Shown: positions 55,014 to 64,000, counted from the first letter of the stretch. The stretch: 64,000 bases of DNA from Caldilineaceae bacterium (GCA_022823185.1 JAJDXQ010000035.1:1-64000); one strand, 5' to 3'. A program made the numbers and translations. Notes: generated by a model not told the origin, from the letters alone.

Positions 55014-55301
55014 TTGACTTTTTTGGTCAGGACCCCAGCCCGGCTTTTTGGTTAGAGACGCGAGTGTTTTTGCGCAGATACGCGGGTGTGCATGGCGTAC
55101 CAAGAAGGCACTGATCAGGGTTGGCGCCGGCTCTCTCCCGGGTAGAGCCGGCCGGGGCACTTCATACATTTATATGGAACGCTAACTTAATCGCAACAGA
55201 AACGTAACTTTATAGAGGTATACTGATTGACCAGCACAGGTTTTGCTTACGTTTGGTAAGGATCCTGTAAGGACAAAAAGGATAGAATCGTTGACCAGGC
55301 C

Positions 55302-55310
55302 TGCTATACT
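55302..55310 (+). promoter_or_regulatory. Extended -10 promoter of the Crp/Fnr gene
   Basis: TG at 55302-55303, one base, TATACT at 55305-55310. No -35 box at the right distance is seen. It would give a leader of about 190 bases. Confidence 0.45.
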
Positions 55311-55506
55311 TGAGACAGAACACAGTTCCTTAAATTTCGGACAAGGCGGTCAGGATCTTTACCTGGATATGCGCATTTTGCGCCGCAGGCTTTGTTCACT
55401 TTCAGAATGAGTTGTGCCCTTTAGCCGGCGGAGGTATCGATCCCGCCTTAGTTGGCGCCACGCGAATGGGTCAAATTCAGTGGAGCCGCCAGGAAGGATG
55501 TGATAC

Positions 55507-56211
55507 ATGTTTGATAATTCGTATCAACCCACTGTTGCCAACGAAAAATTGGGTCGGAGCCCCGAACTTCTGCAGACACTGATGGATCTGCACAACGACG
55601 ATCCTTCGTTTGGGAAACATGTGCGCATGCGTTCGTACCGACCAAATGAGGTGGTTGCCGATGCAGCTGCGCTGAAGAGAGAGATGTTCGTGCTCATGCA
55701 AGGCAAGATCAATCTGGTCTGTCCAAATCATGAAGGGCGCCGGCTCGTCATTGGTTCGCTGGGGCCAGCTGCCATATTTGGGGAGGGCGCTTTGAACAGG
55801 CCGCAGGAGGCGAATGTTTTCGCTGAAGCGGAGGATGAAGTTGTAGTTTGGTCCATTCCGGCTGCCGAGGCGCGCAACATGACGCTCCAGTACCCCATAT
55901 TGGGATGGGGGATGCTGCAGACGTATGGCAGGCGGCTGCTTCAGGTAGAGGACAGGTTGGAAGATGTCGCCTACAAGAAGCTGCCGGAACGATTGGCGGC
56001 GCTTCTGGTCGAGTTGTGCAACGACGTGGAAGAGGAAATTCAGGGGGTTAGCCATCAGGTGCTGGCAGACCGGCTTGGAACCTACCGGGAGACGGTGAGC
56101 GCCATTTTGCGGGATTTCAAACGGCAGGGTTTGGTGGAGCTAGGCTACCGCCGCATTGGAATTCGTGACGTTAAGAAGTTGAAGGAGATCGCCGGCATCT
56201 GGGAGTGGTAG
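55507..56211 (+). CDS. Crp/Fnr-family transcriptional regulator
   Basis: 234 residues. Residues 25-150 form the cyclic-nucleotide-like sensor beta-barrel (MFVLMQGKINLVCPN, then IGSLGPAAIFGEGAL). A dimerisation helix follows and then a winged helix with the recognition part VSHQVLADRLGTYRETVSAI. The R-x-x-x-S-x-x-L pattern of Crp-type helices is present as RETVSAILRDF. No Fnr-type N-terminal cysteine cluster is present, so it is not an iron-sulphur oxygen sensor. The effector is unknown. Confidence 0.93.
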   Translation: MFDNSYQPTVANEKLGRSPELLQTLMDLHNDDPSFGKHVRMRSYRPNEVVADAAALKREMFVLMQGKINLVCPNHEGRRLVIGSLGPAAIFGEGALNRPQEANVFAEAEDEVVVWSIPAAEARNMTLQYPILGWGMLQTYGRRLLQVEDRLEDVAYKKLPERLAALLVELCNDVEEEIQGVSHQVLADRLGTYRETVSAILRDFKRQGLVELGYRRIGIRDVKKLKEIAGIWEW

Positions 56212-56940
56212 AAAGGGTGTTCGGCGCCGGAATGAGACTGGCTGACGCTGATTTTTGGGCGGATGATCGGCGTCAGCCTGCAGGCGCGACGGAGGGTCGA
56301 CGAAACGGATAGGTCTCAAATCTTGCAGGTTCCTCTGAAAGGGGCCGGAGGTTTTCTTCAGAGCCTACCCTCATTGGCGGCCGGCCTCTGATTGCATAGG
56401 TCCCAGCTTCAAGTATAGGATTCAGGAATACAGGTAGTGTTGCCGTGCCGGGCGCAGAAAGCGTGCGTCGGTAGGAGAGGCGCGGTGATATGGTTGCGCC
56501 CACAGATTAATTGTAGTTGACGTAATTTGAAATGGCTGCTATACTTGTAGTCAATACTGCAAGTATGCCTCCGCCCTATACGTCCGCTTCGTTTAACCAA
56601 ACAGAACGTGATAATATAGCTGGCTTGCACGACACGCGATTGGCGAAGATCGATTCAGGATGACCGAGCGCAGCGGATGACAGCCGCGGTTTGGAGGTAG
56701 ACGCGCCTGTATGTTCGTCGTTTGCACCTCTTTAGTACTTACCCAACCCTGGCTCAAATAAACTCACTAGGAAACTCTGCCTGAATTCGGGCAATCCCCA
56801 AAGATCGATTTGTGTGGACTTATTGTCTTCACAATCTATTGACGGCCCACGCTTTCAGCACTCTCACTCGTACGCATATCACTCCGTTCTATTGCGCAAG
56901 CAGTGAGTGACTTTTTGTTGAGCCTGACAAGGAACGCAAT
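56212..56940. other. Long region upstream of rho, including its leader
   Basis: 729 bases without a gene. A hairpin GGCTGACGC (56240-56248) with GCGTCAGCC (56270-56278) follows the Crp/Fnr gene but lacks a T run. The rho promoter is at 56517-56545. From about 56552 the leader is C-rich and poor in G in two stretches, near 56724-56790 and 56845-56905, which is typical of Rho loading sites. Confidence 0.5.
56517..56545 (+). promoter_or_regulatory. rho: Promoter of rho
   Basis: TTGACG at 56517-56522, 17 bases, TATACT at 56540-56545 with TG one base before the -10 box. It gives a leader of about 390 bases, long for a bacterial gene. Confidence 0.7.
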
Positions 56941-58200
56941 ATGGAAACGCTAAGTATGACGATGACCGAATTGGAGGATTGCACTCTGGATGAACTCAGA
57001 GAGGCGGCCCGCGCCATGGCGATTAGCAACTATACCCGCTTGAAGAAGCACGATTTGATCATTCTGTTGTTGCGGGCAAACGCCGAGAAACAGGGATTTA
57101 TTTTTGGAGGCGGGACGCTTGAAATCGTACAGGACGGCATTGGTTTCCTCCGCAGCGACCATCTTCTTCCCGGTCCGGAAGATGTGTATGTCAGTCAGAG
57201 TCAGATACGGCGCTTTGGATTGCGCACCGGGGATCTCGTAGTCGGGCAGGTTCGTCCGCCCAAGGACACGGAGAAGTATTATGGGCTGCTGAAGGTGGAA
57301 GCGGTCAACGGGCTTGACCCGGAGGAGGCGAAACGGCGTCCGGTGTTCGAGAAGCAGACGCCGATTTTCCCGGATGAGCAGATCCACCTTGAGACAAAGC
57401 CGAATTTACTGGCGACCCGCATGATCGATCTGCTGGCGCCCATCGGCCGCGGCCAGCGCGGATTGATTGTCAGTCCCCCCAAAGCCGGCAAGACGACCAT
57501 CCTGAAACGCATCGCCAACGGCATGTCTAGCAACTATGATGATCTGCATTTGATGGTCGTGCTGATCGGCGAGCGGCCTGAAGAGGTGACCGACATGGAT
57601 CGTTCGGTGGAGGCGGAGGTGATCAGCAGCACCTTTGACGAGCCGGTCCAGAATCATGTACGTGTCGCGGAGATGGCGCTGGAGAGAGCCAAACGCTTGA
57701 CGGAAAGCCAGCGGGATGTAGTGATATTGCTGGACAGCATTACGCGGCTGACTCGCGCCTATAATTTGACAGTGCCCCCGTCCGGTCGGACATTGTCGGG
57801 CGGGATCGATCCGGCGGCGCTCTATCCGCCAAAGCGATTTTTCGGGGCGGCCCGGAATTTGGAAGAGGGGGGCAGCTTGACGATCGTCGCGACCTGTCTT
57901 GTCGATACGGGCAGCCGCATGGATGACGTCATTTACGAGGAGTTCAAAGGCACAGGCAATATGGAATTGCACCTCAACCGGCGAACGTCGGAGCGGCGCA
58001 TCTTCCCTGCGATTGATATTGAACGAAGCAGTACGCGTGCCGAAGAGAAGATGCTGGAGCCGGAGGTGTTGGCCAAGGTATACACACTGCGCCGGATGAG
58101 TGACGCGATGGGGGGCGGCAACGAAGCGATTCTGCCAATTTTGGAGCGTCTCAGCCGCACACGGGACAACCAGGAGTTTCTGGATACGCTTATCAAATAG
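56941..58200 (+). CDS. rho: Transcription termination factor Rho
   Basis: 419 residues, the same length as E. coli Rho. The N-terminal Rho_N helices (residues 8-45, [20 protein letters not shown]) precede the cold-shock RNA-binding domain ([20 protein letters not shown]). The ATPase has Walker [10 protein letters not shown] (179-187), Walker [12 protein letters not shown], the Q/R-loop region and [16 protein letters not shown]. Rho binds C-rich RNA, translocates with ATP and ends transcription. ATG behind AAGGAACGCAAT. The long C-rich leader suggests autoregulation. Confidence 0.98.
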   Translation: METLSMTMTELEDCTLDELREAARAMAISNYTRLKKHDLIILLLRANAEKQGFIFGGGTLEIVQDGIGFLRSDHLLPGPEDVYVSQSQIRRFGLRTGDLVVGQVRPPKDTEKYYGLLKVEAVNGLDPEEAKRRPVFEKQTPIFPDEQIHLETKPNLLATRMIDLLAPIGRGQRGLIVSPPKAGKTTILKRIANGMSSNYDDLHLMVVLIGERPEEVTDMDRSVEAEVISSTFDEPVQNHVRVAEMALERAKRLTESQRDVVILLDSITRLTRAYNLTVPPSGRTLSGGIDPAALYPPKRFFGAARNLEEGGSLTIVATCLVDTGSRMDDVIYEEFKGTGNMELHLNRRTSERRIFPAIDIERSSTRAEEKMLEPEVLAKVYTLRRMSDAMGGGNEAILPILERLSRTRDNQEFLDTLIK

Positions 58201-58622
58201 ACAGTGCGCTGTACAGCAAAATTTCATAGAGGAAAGCTCTACGCTGACATTTCGGCAGAGGCCCGAAAAGGAAGATTGGCGCTGGATCAATAAGTGTGTA
58301 CAATGGGCGCTGGCTGGATTGCAGAAAAATGACGCTACCCGTACGTTTTGCCTACGCTTTCTAATCAGACCGAATCTGAAGGGTAAAAAACCTAGTTCGA
58401 ACCCGAAATCCATTTGTCCGCTGGCACATTTATCTCTATAATGGCGTTCTTGAGGCATTTTCGGGCCATTTGATGGTCGAAAATGGCAGAAGATCCCAAA
58501 TTCGCTATGGCGGACTATCGTCTCTGAACGTGTCTCTCCCCCACCCTCGATTTTCGAGTCTTTGCGTAAGTTGGACAATATGGTACAGTTTTGAGCCTGT
58601 ATCCATATATTGGGCAGACTGA
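58201..58622. other. Intergenic region between rho and the M23 peptidase gene
   Basis: 422 bases with the promoter at 58414-58442 and a hairpin at 58456-58485 directly after the predicted start site. No T-run terminator for rho was seen. Confidence 0.5.
58414..58442 (+). promoter_or_regulatory. Promoter of the M23 peptidase gene
   Basis: TTGTCC at 58414-58419, 17 bases, perfect TATAAT at 58437-58442. Confidence 0.65.
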
Positions 58623-59957
58623 ATGCTAAAGAGCAGAGAGCACGTAGAACAACGCCAGTTCAGTTATCACACTTTCCGTCGACAGAGTGACGCCTCCTCA
58701 TCGGATGGGGAAGACGTTCTCCCCTCCGCTTCCAGCAGTTTCTCCGAGTTTTCTTCCAGCAGAACCCAGAATCAACTTAACCAGAGTTCGGACAACGCGG
58801 CCGAGGCTGTGCTGGAAGAGGGTCCGCCCGAGTTGGTGAATGCGGCCGACGCGGCGATTGGGAACTTTTCGACAAGCATACGGAACTTTTTGCGTGAGCA
58901 GGTTGCGCCCATCCGGCTTGCCAGCCATCTTGCGGTCTTGGTGGTGGCGGCGATCGTCATTCTGGTCAGGCAGGTAGATCACCGGGACTGGGAGTTTTTG
59001 CCGAACACGCTGCCGACGGAAATACCGCTTGCGGGAGGCGCCGTTGCAGACACGCAGCTGGTGCGGCGCAATCCAATCGCAGAAGTTGGCAATGCGCTGC
59101 AACGCGCCGTTCTTCCGTTCACCCAGAGCACTGACGAGCCTGCAGTTGCTGCGGGCGCGCAGGCAGCGGAGGGCGAACCGGTCGAGGTCAGCGCGCGAGC
59201 CAGCGTAGATGCGATTCAAGTCTATAAAGTACAACCGGCCGACAATTTGCAGAAGATCGCCGCACGATATGATCTGAGGCCGGAGACGATTTTGTGGGCC
59301 AATCCAAAGCTGGAGTCCAATCCGGATTTGCTGTGGCCTGGCCAGCAGTTGATCATTCCCCCGATTGACGGCGTGATGCACGTGGTGCAAGTAGGCGACA
59401 CGCTGTCGTCCCTCGCGACGAAGTTCAAAGTCACCGTTGACGAAATTGTTGCCTTTCCTCTCAATAAGTTGGCTTCGGCCGATACGCCAATCACCAGCGG
59501 TACACAGTTGATCATTCCCAACGGAACCAAGCCGTATGTTGCCCGGCAGGTGGCGATGTATCGGGGTCCTGTGCCCGTCACTGCGGTCAAAGGATCGGGG
59601 AACTTTGTTTGGCCGGTCAGCGGCCACATAACCCAGCAGTTCTGGCACGGCCATCGGGCAATTGATGTTGGCGCCCGGGCCGGTTCACCGATCGTATCGG
59701 CCGACAGCGGCTATGTGATTAAGGCGTCACATGGGTGGAACAGCGGCTATGGCAGCATGGTGATGGTCGATCATGGCAACGGCTTTGTATCGCTCTATGC
59801 CCATATGGATTCGATTTACGTGCGGCATGGGGAAAACGTTGCCAAGGGCGAACAGTTGGGTACGGTCGGGAATACGGGGCGTTCTACGGGGCCGCACCTG
59901 CACTTCGAAATTCGGCAGCAGGGAGCCGCACGCAATCCATTCTACTTCCTGCCGTAA
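58623..59957 (+). CDS. LysM-containing M23 metallopeptidase
   Basis: 444 residues. A serine-rich cytoplasmic tail of about 95 residues precedes one membrane helix (about 98-115). Outside the membrane lie two LysM domains (YKVQPADNLQKIAARYDL; HVVQVGDTLSSLATKFKV), which bind peptidoglycan. The C-terminal 120 residues are an M23 peptidase with zinc ligands in GHRAIDVGARAGSP and GPHLHFEI. It probably cleaves peptide cross-links or activates amidases during growth and division. The gene has its own TATAAT promoter and a perfect terminator. Confidence 0.94.
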   Translation: MLKSREHVEQRQFSYHTFRRQSDASSSDGEDVLPSASSSFSEFSSSRTQNQLNQSSDNAAEAVLEEGPPELVNAADAAIGNFSTSIRNFLREQVAPIRLASHLAVLVVAAIVILVRQVDHRDWEFLPNTLPTEIPLAGGAVADTQLVRRNPIAEVGNALQRAVLPFTQSTDEPAVAAGAQAAEGEPVEVSARASVDAIQVYKVQPADNLQKIAARYDLRPETILWANPKLESNPDLLWPGQQLIIPPIDGVMHVVQVGDTLSSLATKFKVTVDEIVAFPLNKLASADTPITSGTQLIIPNGTKPYVARQVAMYRGPVPVTAVKGSGNFVWPVSGHITQQFWHGHRAIDVGARAGSPIVSADSGYVIKASHGWNSGYGSMVMVDHGNGFVSLYAHMDSIYVRHGENVAKGEQLGTVGNTGRSTGPHLHFEIRQQGAARNPFYFLP

Positions 59958-59981
59958 CAGGAACAGGTTTCCAATTGATAC

Positions 59982-60012
59982 AAAGGTCCGTCACGTGGTG
60001 ACGGACCTTTTT
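59982..60012. terminator. Intrinsic terminator between M23 and fumC genes
   Basis: Perfect stem AGGTCCGTCAC (59984-59994) with GTGACGGACCT (59998-60008), three-base loop, flanked by AAA and a T run. It ends the M23 transcript. A poorer A run on the other side could also serve the convergent fumC. Confidence 0.9.
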
Positions 60013-60136
60013 GTTTTGGGGGCTGTGGAAAGGCGCGCAGGTGGCTGGTCTGACTGGGGATGAAGCTAAAGTGATCCTGCTCATCCTTATGATGGAGTCG
60101 TTCGCGGCGCGAAGGGACTATGTCCGGTTTTGGGAG

Positions 60137-61528
60137 TCAGCGTTGCTGGATGCCACCCTCCGTAAGTTTGCGGGGATCGAGAAGTTCATCCAGTTCATCG
60201 GCGCTTAGATCGGTCATTTCGAGAGCGACTTCCTTTAACGTGCGCCCCTGCGCATAGGCCGTCTTGGCAATCTGGGCGCCCAATTCATACCCGATGACGG
60301 GATTGAGGGCGGTCACAAGAATTGGATTGCGGTCTACGAGCTGGCCGATCCGCTCAGCGTTGACAGTAAAGCCGGCGATGGCTCGGTCTGCAAGCAGGCG
60401 GCTTGCGCCGGCCAGGAGCGAGACGCTCTGCAACAGATTGTAACCGATGACGGGGAGCATCACATTCAGTTGGAAACTGCCGGACTGGCCTCCGATGGTG
60501 ATCGTCAGGTCGTTTCCGGTGACCTGGGCGGCCACCATGGCAACCGCCTCGGGGATGACCGGATTGATCTTGCCCGGCATGATGCTGCTGCCCGGTTGCA
60601 GGGCCGGCAACTCGATCTCAGCGATGCCGGCAATCGGACCGCTGTTCATCCAGCGCAGATCGTTTGCCATTTTCATCAGGGAGGTCGCGATGGTCTTGAG
60701 TTGGCCGCTCATCTCGACTGCGGCGTCCTGACTGCTTAGACTTTCGAAGTAGTTTTCGCTTGGCCTGAATGGCTGGCCGGTCATCTGGGCCAGTTTGGCG
60801 GCGATACGATCGCCGAACTGGGGATGGGCGTTGATGCCGGTTCCGACGGCGGTGCCGCCCTGGGCAAGTTCTGCCAGCCGCGCCAGCGCGTCGCGCAGCC
60901 TCCGCTGGCCCTTGTCGATCTGGTTGCTCCAGCCCCCCAGCTCCTGGCTTAGGCGAATCGGCATGGCATCCATGAGGTGGGTGCGCCCGGTTGTGACGAT
61001 GTCGTCTACTTCTGCAGCCTTGGCGTCGAGTGTTTGCTGCAGATGGCGCAGAGCGGGAAGGAGTTCCTCCGCGACGGCAAGATAGGCGCTTACATGAATG
61101 GCTGAGGGGATGACATCGTTGCTGCTTTGCCCCATATTGACATGGTCGTTGGGGTGAACGCCGCGGCCGAGAATTCGGGATGCCAGGGTGGCGATCACTT
61201 CATTGGCGTTCATGTTTGTGCTGGTGCCGGAGCCGGTTTGGAAGATATCAAGGGGGAAGTGTGCGTCATGGGCGCCTTGAGCGACTTCGGCGCAGGCGCC
61301 TTGAATTGCCGCGGCCATCTCGGCATCAAGCTGATCCAGGTCGAGATTGACGGCTGCGGCCGCGCCTTTGATCAGCCCGACTGCGCGAATGAACTGGCGG
61401 GGGAAGCGGAGAGGGCTGATCGGGAAGTTATCGACGGCCCGCTGGGTCTGGGCAGCATAGAGAGCGTCTTTTGGTACGCTTACCTCGCCCAGGCTGTCAT
61501 GCTCTATGCGAAATTCCTGACTACTCAT
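60137..61528 (-). CDS. fumC: Class II fumarate hydratase
   Basis: 463 residues. It interconverts fumarate and malate in the citric acid cycle without an iron-sulphur cluster. The motifs are QTGSGTSTNMNANEV, NDHVNMGQSSNDVIPSA, TTGRTHLMDAMPI and the superfamily signature GSSIMPGKINP. The active-site residues of the fumarase/aspartase superfamily are present. The start ATG has GGAG 12 bases upstream. The GSSIMPGKINPV loop and overall length favour fumarase over aspartase. It follows the ABC permease genes by 38 bases. Confidence 0.96.
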   Translation of the reverse strand: MSSQEFRIEHDSLGEVSVPKDALYAAQTQRAVDNFPISPLRFPRQFIRAVGLIKGAAAAVNLDLDQLDAEMAAAIQGACAEVAQGAHDAHFPLDIFQTGSGTSTNMNANEVIATLASRILGRGVHPNDHVNMGQSSNDVIPSAIHVSAYLAVAEELLPALRHLQQTLDAKAAEVDDIVTTGRTHLMDAMPIRLSQELGGWSNQIDKGQRRLRDALARLAELAQGGTAVGTGINAHPQFGDRIAAKLAQMTGQPFRPSENYFESLSSQDAAVEMSGQLKTIATSLMKMANDLRWMNSGPIAGIAEIELPALQPGSSIMPGKINPVIPEAVAMVAAQVTGNDLTITIGGQSGSFQLNVMLPVIGYNLLQSVSLLAGASRLLADRAIAGFTVNAERIGQLVDRNPILVTALNPVIGYELGAQIAKTAYAQGRTLKEVALEMTDLSADELDELLDPRKLTEGGIQQR

Positions 61529-61566
61529 AGGCGCTTTCTACTCCAATCTGTTTTCTTTTGGGGACG

Positions 61567-62523
61567 CTAACGTTCGCCGCGCATGTAGGGCAGACCGAGC
61601 GCGGCCGGCGCGCCGAGGCGGCGGCTGACGTTTTCATAGACGGTGATGAGTGTGAGAACAACGACTGTCAGAAGATAGGGCATCATGGCCAGCATCGCGG
61701 CGGGTATGACGCCGCCTCCAGCCGCCTGCAACCGAAACTGAATTGCGTTGACGCCGCCGAAGATGAGCGCCCCGAGGAGAGCCCGCGCCGGATCCCAAGT
61801 AGCAAAGATGACGAGAGCGATGGCGATCCAGCCGCGTCCGCCGGTGAGGTTTTCTGTCCAACCGGGCGTATAGGCGAGGCTGAGGTGGGCGCCTCCCAGG
61901 CCCATCAACATGCCGCCGCCGATGGTGGCCAGATAGCGGGTGCGGATGACCGAAATGCCCATCGCGTCGGCTGTATCAGGGTCTTCGCCCACTGCGCGAA
62001 CGTTGAGGCCGAGCCGTGTGCGATAGAGCAGGAAGGCGGAGACGGGAACGGTCAGATACATCAGATAGACGAGCAGGTCCTGGTTGAAGAGGGCCTGGCC
62101 AAGCATAGGAATCTGGCTGAGGCCGGGAAGCGCGGCTTTGGTGAATTTTGGTCCGACCAGGCCCACCAAGGGGGCGCCCTCCGGGCCAAGGCGCTGGCCG
62201 AGGAAACTACTGAGGCCGATGCCGAAGAGCGTCAGGGCCAGGCCGCTGACCACCTGATCCGCTCGCAGGGTGACAGACAGGAAAGCATGGATGGAGGCCA
62301 GCGCACCGCCGACAAGGATGGCTGCCAGCGTGCCCAGCAGCAGACTGTCGGTGTGAAAACCGACGGCAAAGGCGCTGACGGCCCCCATAATGAGAATGCC
62401 TTCCAATCCGAGATTGAGAACACCGGCCCTTTCGGTGTAGATTTCACCGACTGCGGCAAAGACAAGCGAGGCGCCGGCCTGGATTGTCACTGTCAATATC
62501 GAGATAAGGAGGGCGAGTTCCAT
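61567..62523 (-). CDS. ABC transporter permease, nucleoside/BmpA type (second subunit)
   Basis: 318 residues, about nine membrane helices. The motif TERAGVLNLGLEGILIMGAV and the cytoplasmic loop LGLNVRAVGEDPDTADAMGI are typical of the BPD_transp_2 permeases of the YufQ/NupQ-like nucleoside or simple-sugar importers. It pairs with the permease upstream. The ATPase and the BmpA-like binding lipoprotein are not within the window; they may lie past the right edge or elsewhere. Confidence 0.92.
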   Translation of the reverse strand: MELALLISILTVTIQAGASLVFAAVGEIYTERAGVLNLGLEGILIMGAVSAFAVGFHTDSLLLGTLAAILVGGALASIHAFLSVTLRADQVVSGLALTLFGIGLSSFLGQRLGPEGAPLVGLVGPKFTKAALPGLSQIPMLGQALFNQDLLVYLMYLTVPVSAFLLYRTRLGLNVRAVGEDPDTADAMGISVIRTRYLATIGGGMLMGLGGAHLSLAYTPGWTENLTGGRGWIAIALVIFATWDPARALLGALIFGGVNAIQFRLQAAGGGVIPAAMLAMMPYLLTVVVLTLITVYENVSRRLGAPAALGLPYMRGER

Positions 62524-62640
62524 TTTTGTTACGCCTTCACATGCTTGTTGGGGGTGGCCTGTGGGAGTCGATTTTCGCCAAAGTGCGCACAGATTCTGAC
62601 GTGGCGTTGCAGGATAGACGGTCGGCTGATCGGGGCTTTT

Positions 62641-63774
62641 CTAATCGGCCGGTGTTGGTCCTCTGGCGGCGGGCGCCGGAGTTGACGCACGCCGGGGCTG
62701 GGTGCGGATGACGCGCAACCGGTAGTTGATAAAGACATCAGCTCCGAGCACGAAGAAGAGAATCGAGCCTTGAAGAACGCCGGCGACCGCCGCCGGCAGC
62801 CCCATGGTAATCTGCAACTGATCCCCGCCGGTGTTGAGCCCGGCGAGCAAGATGCTGACGAGCAGAATGGCCCACGGGTTCAGTTTTGCCAGCCAGGCCA
62901 CGATAATTGCGGTAAAGCCATCGCCGACTGCGATCCCGTTTTGCATCCGGTGGGCAACGCCGGCGACCTGGCTGAAACCGGCCAGGCCCGCGATGCCGCC
63001 GCTGACGCACATAACCAGGAGGACATTGCGCGCGATACTCATGCCGGCGTAACGGGCAGCCAGGGGGTTTTTGCCAATCACCTTGATCTCGAGTCCCCAC
63101 TTGGTCCGGTCGAGAACGAGCCAGAGCAGCAGCGCGGCGAGGACCGCCATGACCAGGCCGTAGTGGACGCGCTCGAGATCGAGCGGCAGGCGGGGCAGCC
63201 AGGCGTGTTTGGGGAATTGGGCGCTGCCGGGAAAGCCAAATCCTTCGGGATCCTTCCAGGCCCCGGTATAGAGGTATTGCATCCACAGAAGAGCCACATA
63301 GTTGAACATCAGGGTTGTGATGATCTCGTTGACCCCGAGAGCGGTTTTGAGGAAGGCCGGGATCAACCCCCAGATGGCCCCGGCGACAAAGGCGGCCAGG
63401 ATCATGGCGGGCAGGAAGGCCCATTGCGGCAGGCCGCCGATCTGTTCCGGCAGGAAGAGGGCCACCCAGGTGGCGGCGATGACGCCCCATACGAACTGGC
63501 CTTCGGCGCCGATATTCCAGAACAACATACGGAAAGCGATGCCCACTGCCAGCCCCGTAAGCATAAGCGGAATTGCGCGCAAAATGGTCTCGCTGATGTT
63601 GTAGCGCTGACCGAAGGCGCCTGACGCCATTGCCGCATAGGTTTCGAAGGGATTTGCGCCGAATATCCAAAGCAGGATGCCGCTGAAGATCAGCGCCAGA
63701 GCGAGGGCAATCAGTGGAAAGAGAAACTCTACATGACGGGGGCGGGATAGGCGTCTTTCAAGAATAAGTTGCAT
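62641..63774 (-). CDS. ABC transporter permease, nucleoside/BmpA type (first subunit)
   Basis: 377 residues from the ATG at 63772-63774, with a weak ribosome site. It has the NupP/YufP layout: an extra N-terminal helix, then AIPLMLTGLAVGIAFRML, NIGAEGQFVWG and the loop GLEIKVIGKNPLAARYAGM. Together with the next gene it would form the membrane channel of a nucleoside-type importer. The C-terminal tail is arginine- and proline-rich. Confidence 0.92.
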   Translation of the reverse strand: MQLILERRLSRPRHVEFLFPLIALALALIFSGILLWIFGANPFETYAAMASGAFGQRYNISETILRAIPLMLTGLAVGIAFRMLFWNIGAEGQFVWGVIAATWVALFLPEQIGGLPQWAFLPAMILAAFVAGAIWGLIPAFLKTALGVNEIITTLMFNYVALLWMQYLYTGAWKDPEGFGFPGSAQFPKHAWLPRLPLDLERVHYGLVMAVLAALLLWLVLDRTKWGLEIKVIGKNPLAARYAGMSIARNVLLVMCVSGGIAGLAGFSQVAGVAHRMQNGIAVGDGFTAIIVAWLAKLNPWAILLVSILLAGLNTGGDQLQITMGLPAAVAGVLQGSILFFVLGADVFINYRLRVIRTQPRRASTPAPAARGPTPAD

Positions 63775-63849
63775 GGCAGAGTCTCTTCGTCGGCGCCGTT
63801 CGCGCGCTGGCATCGTTCATGTTGACAGTATCGGCCGCATCTGGGCTGC

Positions 63850-63875
63850 GGCGCTATATGATGGCGCTATATGAT
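63850..63875. repeat. 13-base perfect tandem duplication
   Basis: GGCGCTATATGAT is repeated directly twice. The second copy holds the stop codon of the histidine kinase gene, so the duplication seems a recent slippage event. Confidence 0.8.
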
Positions 63876-64000
63876 GTCGGTCTCGTCAACGGGCAGAGCC
63901 ACAAAGACGGTGGTGCCCTTGTTCACGTCGCTGCGCACCCAGATTTCGCCCTGATGGGCCTCGATAATTGCCTTGCTGAGAAAGAGACCCAGACCCACGC
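63867..64000 (-). CDS. Sensor histidine kinase, C-terminal end only
   Basis: The last 44 residues are present and the gene continues past the right edge. The reading VGLGLFLSKAIIEAHQGEIW, then a short GTTVFVALP strand, is the G2 box and last strand of the HATPase domain of a two-component sensor kinase. It ends with a TAG at 63867-63869. It lies upstream of the ABC permease genes on the same strand. Signal and partner regulator are out of view. Confidence 0.85.
   Translation of the reverse strand, partial: VGLGLFLSKAIIEAHQGEIWVRSDVNKGTTVFVALPVDETDII

Larger units (their letters stand above)
54785..55506. other. Divergent intergenic region between SH3b and Crp/Fnr genes
   Basis: 722 AT-rich bases. 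It holds the minus-strand promoter (54985-55013), an unexplained GC-rich hairpin (55126-55152), and an extended -10 site for the Crp/Fnr gene (55302-55310). No gene is seen. Confidence 0.5.

Noticed and set aside
61558..62685. Long plus-strand open frame opposite the ABC permease gene
   Set aside because: Composition is Gly/Asp/Glu/Arg-rich with no recognisable protein pattern, and the opposite strand encodes a clear membrane permease.

Overview
The window is a chromosomal stretch of a GC-rich bacterium, most likely a Chloroflexota (Caldilinea/Anaerolinea-like) lineage. This is an inference from gene content: a glgC-like gene pair, TopA with Topo_C repeats and a ComEA-like helix-hairpin-helix, a 419-residue Rho, CehA/McbA-type PHP proteins, ASPIC/UnbV and SH3b surface proteins, and a DUF3179 protein. 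No rRNA, tRNA, CRISPR array, prophage or insertion sequence was recognised by eye. Many genes are preceded by the same promoter shape, a TTGnnn box, 17 bases, then TATACT or a close variant, often with TG one base before the -10 box.

Layout. 1-2.7 kb, minus: end of an Uma2-like gene, a DinB-like protein and a large FG-GAP/ASPIC lipoprotein. 3.1-7.6 kb, plus: topA, a PD-(D/E)XK-like protein and a small unknown. 7.7-12.7 kb: chromate transporter, CapA-like protein, a tandem-HTH protein and a SUI1/YciH factor. 12.7-15.3 kb, minus: glgC followed by a degenerate paralogue that probably acts as a regulatory subunit. 15.6-22.8 kb: three GT-C membrane glycosyltransferase-like genes sharing one C-terminal domain. 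23.1-26.1 kb: two unknown winged-helix-like genes and a CitE-like lyase. 26.4-28.4 kb: an AT-richer module of XRE-ImmA/IrrE regulator plus PIN protein. 28.5-33.4 kb: VanZ-like protein, bactofilin, PlsY-like acyltransferase, catalase and a glyoxalase-fold protein.

34.1-46.8 kb, plus, is a catabolic block: formaldehyde/alcohol dehydrogenase, NHL propeller, two alpha/beta hydrolases, CehA/McbA metallohydrolase, Gfo/Idh/MocA oxidoreductase, aldose 1-epimerase, a DUF3179 protein, SDR and MFS transporter. The DUF3179 gene has an in-frame TGA exactly where the first Cys of its CxxC motif is expected. The TGA is followed 14 bases later by a perfect 7-bp hairpin with a GGTCT loop, the loop sequence of the E. 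coli fdhF SECIS. I read it as a selenoprotein, the strongest finding here.

46.9-55 kb: a Rieske protein with a long helical tail, a small DUF6958-like protein, an AT-richer small-gene/HNH pair, a CrtI-like flavoprotein, an ArsA-family ATPase and an SH3b protein. 55.5-64 kb: Crp/Fnr regulator, rho with a long C-rich leader, a LysM-M23 peptidase, fumC, two ABC permeases of the nucleoside/BmpA type and the end of a histidine kinase.
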